Assembly: GCA_018335875.1 (NCBI GenBank)
Contig: JAGXRN010000034.1
Span: forward strand, 1 to 64,000
Length of the DNA: 64,000 bases
Source: Dethiobacter sp.
GTDB taxonomy: Bacteria > Bacillota > Dethiobacteria > Dethiobacterales > Dethiobacteraceae
Direction: 5' to 3'
The position numbers and the translations under genes were made by a program. The notes under the pieces were generated by a model, which had not been told where the DNA came from, made no database searches, and saw only the letters and a program-made list of their open reading frames with translations. Shown piece by piece: positions 35,371 through 44,069 of the stretch; the first letter of the stretch is position 1; every line of letters starts with the position of its first letter.

Positions 35371-36660
35371 ATGTTAGAACGTTCTGGAGAGCTCTTTGCA
35401 CAGGCACAGAAGTTAATGCCCGGCGGAGTAAACAGCCCTGTACGGGCCTTTAAGTCTGTGGGCATGGATCCTCTGTTTATTACACGGGGCACGGGCTCAA
35501 AAATCTACGATGCAGACAGCAACAGTTATATAGATTATGTAGGTTCCTGGGGGCCACTTATTTTAGGGCATGCCCACCCGCGTATCGTGGAGGCGGTCAT
35601 CTCTGCTGCCGCACGCGGTACAAGCTTTGGCGCTCCCACTGAACTGGAGATTGAGTTGGCGCGTATGGTGATTGAAGCAGTCCCCTCGGTGGAGATGGTG
35701 CGCATGGTTAATTCGGGTACAGAGGCTGTAATGGGAGCTCTGCGCCTGGCCCGGGGTTTTACCGGTCGCGAAAAAGTAATTAAGTTTATCGGCTGTTATC
35801 ACGGCCATGCCGACAGCCTGCTCATTAAAGCGGGTTCTGGTGTTACCACCCTCGGCCTGCCCGACAGCCCCGGCGTCACCGCCGGTACGGCCAAAGACAC
35901 CCTCACTGTCCACTTTAACGACCTTAATGCAGTTGAAGAAATCTTCTCACAGGCAGGCGAAGAAATCGCAGCAGTAATTGTGGAGCCCATTGCCGGCAAC
36001 ATGGGCCTGGCGCTGCCAAAGCCCGGTTTTCTGCAGGGATTACGGGATTTAACTGCCAGGCATGGCGCCCTGCTGATTTTTGACGAGGTGATGACCGGCT
36101 TTCGTGTCGCCTACGGCGGCGCGCAGGAGCTTTATGGCATCACCCCCGACCTGACTACCTTGGGCAAAGTAATCGGTGGCGGCCTGCCGGTAGGCGCCTA
36201 CGGCGGCAGGAAGGACATAATGGAACAGGTGGCGCCAAGCGGCCCTGTCTACCAGGCGGGCACTCTCTCGGGCAACCCGCTTGCCATGAGCGCCGGGCTG
36301 GAGATGCTCAAAGCCCTAAAAGAGCCGGGTACTTATGAAGAGCTGGAGGCTAAATCTGCAAAGCTGGCCGATGGCTTAAAAGCACTGGCCGATAAGCACG
36401 GCACAGAAACCTGCTTCAGGCGCGCCGGCTCCATGTCCTGTATCTATTTTACCAAAGAAGAGGTATTTGATTTCCCCACAGCCCTCACTTCAGACATTCC
36501 GCGCTTCCGCGCTTACTTTAAGGCACTGCTGGAAAACGGGGTCTATATTGCTCCGTCGCAGTTTGAAGCAGGCTTTGTCTCACTTTCGCACAGCGATGAA
36601 GACATCTTGCACACACTGGACGCCGCAGACAGAGCTTTTGCTGCCGCGTCACGGGTGTGA
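35371..36660 (+). CDS. hemL: Glutamate-1-semialdehyde 2,1-aminomutase
   Basis: 429 aa. Produces 5-aminolevulinate from the HemA product. Motifs: [48 protein letters not shown] and PLP Lys266 in [16 protein letters not shown]. Completes the pathway in the operon. No hemE, hemG, hemH or hemN is seen, so heme is made via siroheme. Confidence 0.96.
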   Translation: MLERSGELFAQAQKLMPGGVNSPVRAFKSVGMDPLFITRGTGSKIYDADSNSYIDYVGSWGPLILGHAHPRIVEAVISAAARGTSFGAPTELEIELARMVIEAVPSVEMVRMVNSGTEAVMGALRLARGFTGREKVIKFIGCYHGHADSLLIKAGSGVTTLGLPDSPGVTAGTAKDTLTVHFNDLNAVEEIFSQAGEEIAAVIVEPIAGNMGLALPKPGFLQGLRDLTARHGALLIFDEVMTGFRVAYGGAQELYGITPDLTTLGKVIGGGLPVGAYGGRKDIMEQVAPSGPVYQAGTLSGNPLAMSAGLEMLKALKEPGTYEELEAKSAKLADGLKALADKHGTETCFRRAGSMSCIYFTKEEVFDFPTALTSDIPRFRAYFKALLENGVYIAPSQFEAGFVSLSHSDEDILHTLDAADRAFAAASRV

Positions 36661-36718
36661 CGCATATCACAGCCAGCCAGCGAATATTCAGATAGACTGT
36701 AGTAAAAAACCGGGGTGA

Positions 36719-37795
36719 TTGTCTGTGCGCCAAGTGTTTTTGTTTTTCTCCGTCCTGGTTTTGCTTGCTGCTGCGGGATGCACTGCAAGATACTCAGATT
36801 CTGCCGCTAGCGGAGAAGACACCTGTGTGTCCTGCCACGGCGAGACCGCCCGCTTTGTTTCGGCCTCGGTGCACGGCACAGAGGGCTTAGGCTGCAGCCA
36901 CTGCCACTCTGAAGCCGCTGCTCACCTAAAGGACAGGCGTGTCTCACCCGGTGTTGATTATTCCGGCGCTACCTGTGCGGTCTGCCACGGGACAGAATAC
37001 CATGAGTGGACATCATCACCCCATGCTGTGATACCACTTAACCTGCTGCCCAATGATACGCGTATCATGGAATGCCTGAAATGCCACCAGGCGGGCGGGT
37101 TTGCTGCAGTATTGGCAAGCGGTGGCAACTTTAAAAACGCCAAGGCTCCGCCACCCACCAGAGAGCCCGAGCCAGTCACCTGTGTTGCCTGCCACACGCC
37201 GCATGGCGGAACCGACTATAAACTGCTGCGGCTGCCCAAAGAAGAACTTTGTGCCGCCTGTCATGGCGGCAAATGGCAGAACCTGGTGCTAAACGGTACA
37301 GGAGGCCACCAATACCCGGGACGTGATTACACTGTTTTTTCTGCTCACCCGCACAACAGCGTCGGGCATTGTGCAACCTGCCATATGGCACGTACTCCGG
37401 GAGCGGATGGCGTGGGAGGGCATACATTCAGTATGCGAGCAAAAGACGGCGGGCAGCAAAACACAGGCGCCTGTGCCGCTTGTCACGGTGAAACTGAGGA
37501 TTATAATATAAGCGGCAGGCAGCACGAAGTTGATGCGCTGCTTATACAACTGCGCACCGTCCTTGAGGAGCGCAACAACGGCAGCCTGCCCGGTTTTCAG
37601 CCCGGCGCCTGCAACCAGTGTCATCGCGGCGGCACGCTGCCGTTTGATGACGACCCGGAGTTAATACTTGAGGAAGCCTATGAAAATTACAAACTGGTGG
37701 ACCGTGACAAGTCACGTGGGGTTCACAACCCGGGCTATGCCCTACAGCTGCTGCGTGACAGCCTGGAAAGCGTGAAAAAAGAATATAGCCGCTAG
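36719..37795 (+). CDS. Nonaheme c-type cytochrome lipoprotein
   Basis: 358 aa with nine CxxCH motifs (CVSCH, CSHCH, CAVCH, CLKCH, CVACH, CAACH, CATCH, CAACH, CNQCH). The N-terminus is a lipoprotein signal (VLLAAAGC, Cys near residue 20). The C-terminal segment DRDKSRGVHNPGYALQLL resembles the end of doubled-CXXCH and NrfA-related cytochromes. Start taken at TTG 36719 with only a weak GGGG site, so it is unsure; GTG 36725 is an alternative. An electron-carrier role outside the membrane is inferred; no catalytic CxxCK motif is seen. Confidence 0.85.
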   Translation: MSVRQVFLFFSVLVLLAAAGCTARYSDSAASGEDTCVSCHGETARFVSASVHGTEGLGCSHCHSEAAAHLKDRRVSPGVDYSGATCAVCHGTEYHEWTSSPHAVIPLNLLPNDTRIMECLKCHQAGGFAAVLASGGNFKNAKAPPPTREPEPVTCVACHTPHGGTDYKLLRLPKEELCAACHGGKWQNLVLNGTGGHQYPGRDYTVFSAHPHNSVGHCATCHMARTPGADGVGGHTFSMRAKDGGQQNTGACAACHGETEDYNISGRQHEVDALLIQLRTVLEERNNGSLPGFQPGACNQCHRGGTLPFDDDPELILEEAYENYKLVDRDKSRGVHNPGYALQLLRDSLESVKKEYSR

Positions 37796-37803
37796 AGTAT
37801 TAA

Positions 37804-37840
37804 CAGGGACAGCAAAAGCTGTCCCGTTTCATTTTATTTG
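37804..37840 (+). terminator. Terminator after the nonaheme cytochrome
   Basis: GGGACAGC-AAAA-GCTGTCCC followed by GTTTCATTTTATTT. Downstream, 37841-38100 holds no gene but has an inverted repeat AGCCATA/TATGGCT (about 37867-37889) and a long leader before the selenoprotein gene. Confidence 0.8.
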
Positions 37841-38100
37841 TACAAAGATGTCAGTAAAGATTCCAGCCATAAGATTTGTTTATGGCTATTGTATATAGGT
37901 ATGGATGCAACACAGGGAAATACCTTACGCACTTCGAATATAATTAATCATATAGTTTAAGTTATAGTATCCCGTGTGAGTTTGTCCATATTGGTGAAAG
38001 TGATAACTATAACAATACGTAGAGGGGGTGGGTTCAGCATTCAATGATGTATAAGTTGCAGACATTGCCGGTACATACCAAAACAAAGGAGGAAGAGTAG

Positions 38101-38904
38101 ATGCCAAACGAAAAAGTGAAAGAGTTAACAAGGAGGAAGTTCTTACACGGGGCAGGGACTTCTCTCGCCGGACTTGCCTTGGCTGGCAGCGTGGGATTGC
38201 TGCTGCCGGGGTGCACGAAGCAAGCAACACCAGCACCGGTGGCGGCGCCGGACCCTGTAATCGGGGTACCCCAATGGCCTTTAAGCTACGTAAAGCTGGA
38301 CCCCGCTGCGGCGGAGAAAAAAGCCTATGACGCCTATATGAAGGACGGGTGAGGCTACGGCGCTGCTGAGGGGACCCTCGGCTATTTGGCAGAAGTAGTG
38401 GGTTATCCTTTTAACCAAATTCCCACAGAAGGTTTTTCAGCTTTTAAATCCGGCGTCCACGGTTGGGGCTCAATCTGTGGTGCGCTGGTGCCTGCTATCT
38501 ATGCAATAAACGTGGTGGCAGAAGGCGATGATCAAGTCAAGATGATTAACGAACTGATGGCCTGGTACAAAGACACTCCTTTCCCCATCTACCAACCCAA
38601 GGGCATGAACCTGCCAACTACTGTGGCAGACTCCAGCTTGTGCCATGTTTCAGTCACAAAATTTATGCAGGCTATGAACATTCCCCGTGATGCACCGGAG
38701 CGCAAGGAGCGCTGCGGCGGACTGACGGCGGATGTGGCGAAGTTTACAGTGGCTATGCTGAATGACTTTGCAGACAAGAAGTTGGCCACAGGTGTATTCA
38801 AGCCATCTGCTGTTGTGGGCGAGTGTATGGCCTGCCACAGCAAATTGGAATGGGCTCATGGCAAGGAAACCTGCACCTCGTGCCACGGCGACCCGCATAA
38901 GTAA
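38101..38904 (+). CDS. Tat-exported split-Soret-like diheme cytochrome with selenocysteine (C_GCAxxG_C_C family)
   Basis: 267 codons including an in-frame TGA at 38350-38352, read as Sec84. The frame is continuous on both sides: 83 residues before it hold a Tat signal (TRRKFLHGAG) with lipobox Cys38 (LPGC), and 183 after it hold the rest of the domain. The Sec stands where the family's first conserved Cys belongs (MKDG-Sec-GYGAAEG), followed by GSICGAL, LCHVSV and ERCGGLT. Two heme motifs end the protein, CMACH and CTSCH, as in Desulfovibrio split-Soret cytochrome, which also binds an FeS centre. AAGGAGGAAG precedes the ATG. Activity unknown; selA, selB and selD are in the same window. Confidence 0.85.
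38365..38382 (+). promoter_or_regulatory. Candidate bacterial SECIS stem-loop
   Basis: Twelve bases after the TGA, GCTGAGG-GGAC-CCTCGGC forms a 7-bp stem (one G-T pair) with loop GGAC. Distance and a G-rich apical loop fit the bacterial SECIS pattern recognised by SelB. The sequence also codes for protein. Confidence 0.6.
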
Positions 38905-38930
38905 GCTTCAAACTTCCATGCTTTTTGCAG

Positions 38931-38962
38931 GCAGGGACAGCAACCGCTGTCCCTGCTTTTTA
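38931..38962 (+). terminator. Terminator after the selenocysteine cytochrome
   Basis: GCAGGGACAGC-AACC-GCTGTCCCTGC followed by TTTTTATT. The following 225 bases to 39187 hold no gene apart from the repeat noted next. Confidence 0.9.
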
Positions 38963-38966
38963 TTGT

Positions 38967-38991
38967 CGTCAAGGAAATTATAGCATACCTT
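38967..38991 (+). repeat. Second copy of a 25-bp intergenic repeat
   Basis: CGTCAAGGAAATTATAGCAT then ACCTT; differs from 11543-11567 at one base. The rest of the element at 11.5 kb is not found here, so this is a partial copy directly after a terminator. Confidence 0.7.
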
Positions 38992-39187
38992 CTACTTTTT
39001 ATCTCCAGTACATTCCATGGGAAAAAATACATTCAAAATCCGACAAATTTGTGTATAAAATGTGTCGAAAAAAGAAGGTGTTTATGTCAACCAAGTGAAT
39101 AGTTATATTGCTCACAAGCGAGATGACTCAGCAGAGAGCGTCAACTCAAAATAATTTGTTGGTTTATAGTTTTCAGGGGGTGTTCAA

Positions 39188-39892
39188 ATGCAAAGATTGA
39201 AGATCTTTAAGGGTCTTTCCCATGGTGCCAGAAGGGGGCTTTATGCAGCGGGGGCTGTTTTTGCCTGCATAATCTTTATTTTCCTGCTGACCTTGGCAGC
39301 GGATGCACGGAAGCCGGAATTCTGTGCCAACTGTCATCTGATACAGCCTTATTACTACACCTGGGAAAACTCTCCCCACAGCAAAGTCAATTGTCTTGAA
39401 TGCCATGTTGAGCAGGGTACAGGTTTTGTAGCGATACAGGCACGGGGTTTGAAAAACCTGTCTGTTTATAGAGCGGGAGATGTAGACCCGCCAATTACCG
39501 GCACAAAAAAAATCAGCAGTGATGTCTGCCTGCGCTGTCATTCTCCTAACAGAAAAATTACACCGTCAAAAGATCTGTCCATACCACACAGCGAGCATCT
39601 GGGCTATGGCACCGACTGTGTCGATTGCCATGTGGGCGTCAGTCACGGCGGAATCAGTGAGATGGATAAATTTAGTGTCGACGAAACTGTCCTGGCCGGT
39701 TTTAAAAATACTGACTATAACGATTTTGCCCTTACAAAGACACGCTGCCTTGAGTGCCATAATGGTATGAAAGCTACTTATAACTGCCAGGCCTGTCATA
39801 CCGAAACCCGTATTCCCAGTAACCACTCACAGACTGCCACGGTGCAGGAGACAAATGTCTGTGACTTCCAGAGTAAAACACCCTGCCGGTAA
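39188..39892 (+). CDS. NapC/NirT-like membrane-anchored hexaheme cytochrome
   Basis: 234 aa. One N-terminal membrane anchor (about residues 18-38) and six CxxCH motifs (CANCH, CLECH, CLRCH, CVDCH, CLECH, CQACH). The opening KPEFCANCHLIQPYYYTWENSPHSKVNCLECH pattern, in shorter blocks, matches NapC/NrfH quinol dehydrogenases. Role inferred: takes electrons from menaquinol and passes them to the cytochromes encoded downstream. ATG 39188 after AGGGGGTG. The last 38 bases overlap the next gene. Confidence 0.85.
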   Translation: MQRLKIFKGLSHGARRGLYAAGAVFACIIFIFLLTLAADARKPEFCANCHLIQPYYYTWENSPHSKVNCLECHVEQGTGFVAIQARGLKNLSVYRAGDVDPPITGTKKISSDVCLRCHSPNRKITPSKDLSIPHSEHLGYGTDCVDCHVGVSHGGISEMDKFSVDETVLAGFKNTDYNDFALTKTRCLECHNGMKATYNCQACHTETRIPSNHSQTATVQETNVCDFQSKTPCR

Positions 39893-41027
39893 AAAAAAAT
39901 ATTTATACTTTATACTTGCGCTGGTGACATTTCTCACAATCCTCTCTATGGGGCTTGATGTTAAACAGAATTCACCCGGTTTTTGTTCAAGCTGCCATAC
40001 CATGAAGCCCGAGTATTATACCTGGCGGTCGTCTTCTCACAGCAAGCTTGACTGCCTGGAGTGCCACCAGGCAGAGGGAGTAAAAGGAGTCCTAAGTTTA
40101 AGCAGCGACCTGGTTCGTATGACTTACGCCGAAATTACCAAATCATACATCCGACCTATCCGGCTTTTCCGCAGCATTGATGACCAGGTCTGCTTCCGCT
40201 GTCACAGCTATAACCGAAAGGCTTCACCAAAAGGCGACCTGATCATCCCACATGAAGCGCACAGTGATCGTAGTGTACGCTGTATCTCGTGCCACAGCGC
40301 AGTGGCCCACGGTGATATCGCCCGTCGCGCTATCACAAGAAGTATAGATTACTCCGCCTGGGATATGGATGAGGGGGTCCAGCAGATGGCCGGCGAGTTG
40401 GCCCGGCCCAGTATGGAAAACTGCATGTCATGTCACTATAGGCGCCGTGTCGCAACCTCCTGTGAAACCTGCCATACAGGCATGTCCGGCCCCGACAATC
40501 ATCTTCTCGCCGATTTTGGTGTAAATCACGGTACTTTTGCCAGGGATGGGCTGCAGGATTGCAACTCATGCCACGGCTACTCCGGTGAAAAGAAGCTGCA
40601 GTTCACAGAGAAAACCAGCCTTGCTCAATACACGCGTGAAAACAGATTCTGCCTCTCCTGCCACCGCACAAGGCCTCCGAGCCATGAGAACAGTATTTTT
40701 AGGAAAACCCACGGCCTCGGGCTGCAGTATGAAGACAGGGAGAAAGATGGCTGCCTGGTCTGTCACGACAACAACCGGTCCGAGCTGCCCCGGGTCACTG
40801 AAGTATCGTGTGCCCAGTGCCACCCCTCAAAGCATGGAACAAACTGGCGCAGTGGGCATCTGCCCGCACTTGCCCTGCAGGATGGGATTTCCAACACGTG
40901 CTTCCGCTGCCATTCATCCGATACCTGCCTTGGCTGTCACTACCTGCCGGGCAGCAGTACGGGGGGGTGGCGCGGCGCCCCACCGCTTGATATCTTCGAA
41001 CCTCTGCCACCCCCGATTTCCAGCTAA
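39855..41027 (+). CDS. Membrane-anchored dodecaheme cytochrome
   Basis: 390 aa. A membrane anchor near residues 15-34 (YLYFILALVTFLTILSMGL), then a NapC-like start (SPGFCSSCHTMKPEYYTWRS) and twelve CxxCH motifs in total. The first half is paralogous to the preceding hexaheme protein (compare ECHQAEG/ECHVEQG and CFRCHSYNRK/CLRCHSPNRK). The second half adds six more hemes and ends with a Pro-rich tail. Likely the next carrier of the same electron path, anchored outside the cell membrane. Confidence 0.85.
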   Translation: MSVTSRVKHPAGKKKYLYFILALVTFLTILSMGLDVKQNSPGFCSSCHTMKPEYYTWRSSSHSKLDCLECHQAEGVKGVLSLSSDLVRMTYAEITKSYIRPIRLFRSIDDQVCFRCHSYNRKASPKGDLIIPHEAHSDRSVRCISCHSAVAHGDIARRAITRSIDYSAWDMDEGVQQMAGELARPSMENCMSCHYRRRVATSCETCHTGMSGPDNHLLADFGVNHGTFARDGLQDCNSCHGYSGEKKLQFTEKTSLAQYTRENRFCLSCHRTRPPSHENSIFRKTHGLGLQYEDREKDGCLVCHDNNRSELPRVTEVSCAQCHPSKHGTNWRSGHLPALALQDGISNTCFRCHSSDTCLGCHYLPGSSTGGWRGAPPLDIFEPLPPPISS

Positions 41028-41053
41028 ACAGTACAGTTTGAAAGGAGAACATC

Positions 41054-41704
41054 ATGGAGACAGCCATCAGCAGACAAAAGGCATATCCTCTCTGGAAAGT
41101 AGTTTTTGGCATGCTGCTTTGCGCAGCACTGATAAGTACGACGGGCAATGTGATTGGCAGCCGCTTTTTTTGGACGGAGCTTGACCTTCGGCGACTCGAC
41201 AAGCAGATTGCCTATTACCAACAGTTAGTTGATGCAGAGCCAATGGAGCCCGAGCACAGGGTGAACCTCGGCTACACGCTGCTCCGCCGCAGCGACTACG
41301 CCCGCGCGCTCATCCAGATGAATGCTGCCGTGGAAATTGACAAGACATACATGCCTGCTTATCTCAATGCCGGTTATGTCTACCAGGCCATGGAGCTGTG
41401 GGACGAGGCGCTTGTGCAGTTTCACAAAGTGACAGAACTTGCTCCCGAAGATTACCGCGGCTTTTTTAACATGGGAGTCTGCTTTATGTATCTGGAGATG
41501 TATAATGATGCGCTGGACATGTACCATATCGCCAAACTTCTCAGACCCGGTGCAAGCGATGTGGCTTATTATACCGGTATGAATTACGAGCTTATGGGTC
41601 TACCCGAGTCGGCAGTAGATGAATACGTGGAGGCTCTCACCTTTAATTCCAAGTATAAGGAAGCACAGGAGGCAATTAACCGCCTGACCGGTGCCGGGAA
41701 GTAA
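41054..41704 (+). CDS. Membrane-anchored TPR protein
   Basis: 216 aa. A single N-terminal span (WKVVFGMLLCAALISTTGNVIG) and then about four tetratricopeptide repeats (EPEHRVNLGYTLLRRSDYAR, MPAYLNAGYVYQAMELWDEA and two more). TPR proteins in cytochrome operons often help assembly, like the CcmH/NrfG C-terminal domain. AAAGGAG precedes the ATG. It could supply the apocytochrome-handling function that is missing from the ccm/res locus, but that is inference. Confidence 0.75.
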   Translation: METAISRQKAYPLWKVVFGMLLCAALISTTGNVIGSRFFWTELDLRRLDKQIAYYQQLVDAEPMEPEHRVNLGYTLLRRSDYARALIQMNAAVEIDKTYMPAYLNAGYVYQAMELWDEALVQFHKVTELAPEDYRGFFNMGVCFMYLEMYNDALDMYHIAKLLRPGASDVAYYTGMNYELMGLPESAVDEYVEALTFNSKYKEAQEAINRLTGAGK

Positions 41705-41748
41705 TCTTTAACTAATGAAAGGGGGTGTGCGGCCAAGCCGCAGAAGCT

Positions 41749-42894
41749 ATGCAGTCAGTCAGCAGTTTTTTAAATAAACCAATTGGACAAAAACAGGCAC
41801 GTGTTGTTTTTACCGCTCTGGTTATTTTATTGTTTGCCTATTATGGCCACCTCTTTGTTACCAGGAGGCCGCCGGTATCCACAGCCCTTGGTGCTGTACT
41901 TCCGGGGCGGGCCGGTGTACCGGTCTTTGACAGTATGATTTACGGTGAATTCGGTGATGGTCAATTTGATAAACCAATGGCGGTGACGACCGCCCACGGC
42001 CGTATCTATATCTCCGACACCAACAACAGCCGTGTACAGGTCTTTGATAATGCCGGCAGATTCCTCTTCACTTTCGGTGAAAACGGCAAGGCTCCGGGCC
42101 AGTTCCTTTATCCTTATGGCATTGCCGGCGACCGTAACGGTAATATCTACGTTGCAGAGCTTTATCTGGGACGAATACAGGTTTATGACACCGACGGCAA
42201 CTACCTGCATGATTTTGCCTCAGAGTTAACTGCAGCCGGAATCATTCAGGGGCCCGGCGACATGGTCATTGTTGACCGTACCATGTATGTTACTGATATT
42301 AACCGCAACAAGGTCCTGTTGATCGACCTTGAAAGCGGTGAGTTAATCAGGCAGGTGGGCATGCCCAACGACCTGCTTGCGCCCAATGGCGTCGCAGTTG
42401 ACGAAGCAGGCTATATATTCGTCGTTGATACCGGACGGCAGCGCGTGGTGGTCTACGACACTCACGGTAATCCTGTCCGTGTCATCAATGGCACTCCAAA
42501 CGGCCACGGCAGAGGTTCTGTGCTCATTAATCCCCGCGGTATCGGCCTTGACCGCTCGGGCCACATTTTTGTGGTAAGCAATATGTCTCACTCTGTCTTT
42601 GTCTTTAACCGGGAAGGAGAGGTTGTCCGCTCCTTTGGCGGCCAGGGAGACGGCAACAATGAGTTCATGTTTCCCCACTTTATAATCCAAACACAGTGGG
42701 CGGCCCCATGGCGGCCATTGACGGCACTAAAATCTTCAATAAATTCTTCGGTATTAACTATGGCGCTGCTTACGCTTACTTTAAAACACAGGCGGACGAA
42801 GATTATTTCTTCAATACCTACCTGCCTGAACGTTTCCCGGGACAGAACTCCGTATGGGCTGACAGGGCCGTTTTCCTGGCCGGCCTCAGGATAG
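41749..42894 (+). pseudogene. NHL-repeat beta-propeller protein, C-terminus replaced at an abrupt junction
   Basis: One membrane anchor (about residues 18-36) and then NHL repeats (FGEFGDGQFDKPMAV-like, FGENGKAPGQFLYPYG, VGMPNDLLAPNGVAV and so on). The last recognisable repeat stops at GNNEFMFPH (about 42678). Beyond it the frame runs on as low-similarity sequence to TAG 42892-42894, while another frame encodes a cytochrome. NHL proteins are common in cytochrome operons as exported scaffolds. The start is uncertain: GTG 41725 has a better, though very close, GGGGG; ATG 41749 lacks a site. Confidence 0.7.
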
Positions 42895-43439
42895 ACGCCG
42901 GCGGAGTAATAAAGGTCACAGCCGGCTATAATTACCCTGACACTGCTGCAAACCGTTATAAGTCAGACTTCATCGACCCTGTCACCTATGCCGGCAACGT
43001 CCTCATGGGCGCCACCAATGCTCCGTATAACCTGTTCTGCGCAGCCTGCCACACCGATTATCTTGACGGGTCGGCTTCCAGCCAGCCTGCAGGTGGTGTA
43101 GGCATCTACTCCAAGGCTTTCCGCCACACTATCAACCGGGGCGCCACCGGCGGCGAAACCATGGCTGTCCGCGCCGCCGGCAATAATCTGTTATGTGTAT
43201 CCTGCCACTTTGCCCACGGTGTTGACTCGTCTTTCATGAGCCTTGCCAACGCCAAGCTGGTTGACGACCCCACCTCCGGCTTCACCGGTGACAACGATGT
43301 GAACCAAAGTTCCGCGCTTAAACGCTACATCAACATGTCTGTGTGCTGGTCCTGCCACGCTAATTCCTCTGCCACCACTCTTAAAAATACCCAGTGGTAC
43401 TGGAACAGCTACGACACAATGAAGCAGGGCAACTGGTAA
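42681..43439 (+). pseudogene. Triheme cytochrome fragment lacking its 5' end
   Basis: From about 42681 the frame reads YNPNTVGGPMAAIDGTKIFN and then a coherent protein with CAACH, CVSCH and CWSCH. There is no signal peptide or ribosome site at its beginning; the ATG at 42696 lies inside the domain. A c-type cytochrome must be exported, so the N-terminus is missing. It is joined directly to the truncated NHL gene in another frame. May be the C-terminal part of a larger multiheme protein. Confidence 0.7.
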
Positions 43440-43444
43440 AACAA

Positions 43445-43480
43445 AGCCGGGAGGAGGCGTCACCAGGCGCCCCTCCCGCT
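43445..43480 (+). terminator. Hairpin terminator
   Basis: CGGGAGG-AGGCG ... CGCC-CCTCCCG followed by TGTTAAAAAATTTT. A ribosome site CAGGAGG for the next gene follows at 43513. Confidence 0.7.
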
Positions 43481-43526
43481 GTTAAAAAATTTTGAGTGAT
43501 TTAGAATAAAACACAGGAGGCGCACT

Positions 43527-44069
43527 ATGAACTTGACAAAAATGGTTGCGGCCGCAATGTTCTTTCTTATCCTTTCCGGGCTGGCAGGGGGCTGTGGCAA
43601 CTCCGGTGATAGCGGCCCAAATAACGGGGCCGCGCCGCGGAGGCAGGTTGAAAAAGTAAACCCCCCCGGGGATGACGGCGCCATCTACAGTGCTGCCGGA
43701 GAGTTTGTGCAGGCGCTGGTCAGTGACGACAGAGACAAAGTCCTTTTCATGCTTACTGTGGATCACCGCAACTCCTGGCAGGAAGACTCTTTTCTCTTCA
43801 GGCAGGACGCAAAGGCCGGTTACGAAGAATTTGTGCTTGAAAACCTTAACTATTCAGTGGTCGCTTATCTGAATAACGAACAGACAGGTTTCACCGAACT
43901 GGCAGTAATTGATGCTGTCTATGATGTTGTGATGAAAAACGGCGGCGAGGAAGCTGTCCGTGTCAGTCTTCAGGATACACTGGCTTTTCGCAGAGAGAGC
44001 GGGCAGTGGTTGATTTCGGTCAATGAGCGTATATTTGTGGCAGACAGGCTGCACATCTCCGGTGTATAA
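43527..44069 (+). CDS. Lipoprotein, DUF4878-like, possibly cut at the very end
   Basis: 180 aa. Lipoprotein signal (LILSGLAGGC, Cys about residue 23), a linker, then an alpha+beta domain of about 130 residues (AAGEFVQALVSDDRDKVLFM ... RRESGQWLISVNERIFV) of the NTF2-like/DUF4878 sort. The domain looks complete, but the last few residues (ADRLHISGV) run into sequence that in another frame is a cytochrome, so the natural 3' end may be lost. Function unknown; a cell-surface accessory of the cytochromes is possible. Confidence 0.65.
   Translation: MNLTKMVAAAMFFLILSGLAGGCGNSGDSGPNNGAAPRRQVEKVNPPGDDGAIYSAAGEFVQALVSDDRDKVLFMLTVDHRNSWQEDSFLFRQDAKAGYEEFVLENLNYSVVAYLNNEQTGFTELAVIDAVYDVVMKNGGEEAVRVSLQDTLAFRRESGQWLISVNERIFVADRLHISGV

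Noticed and set aside
42696-43439. Cytochrome ORF starting at ATG 42696 as a complete gene
   Set aside because: No signal peptide or ribosome site, and coding sense extends upstream to about 42681; treated as a fragment.
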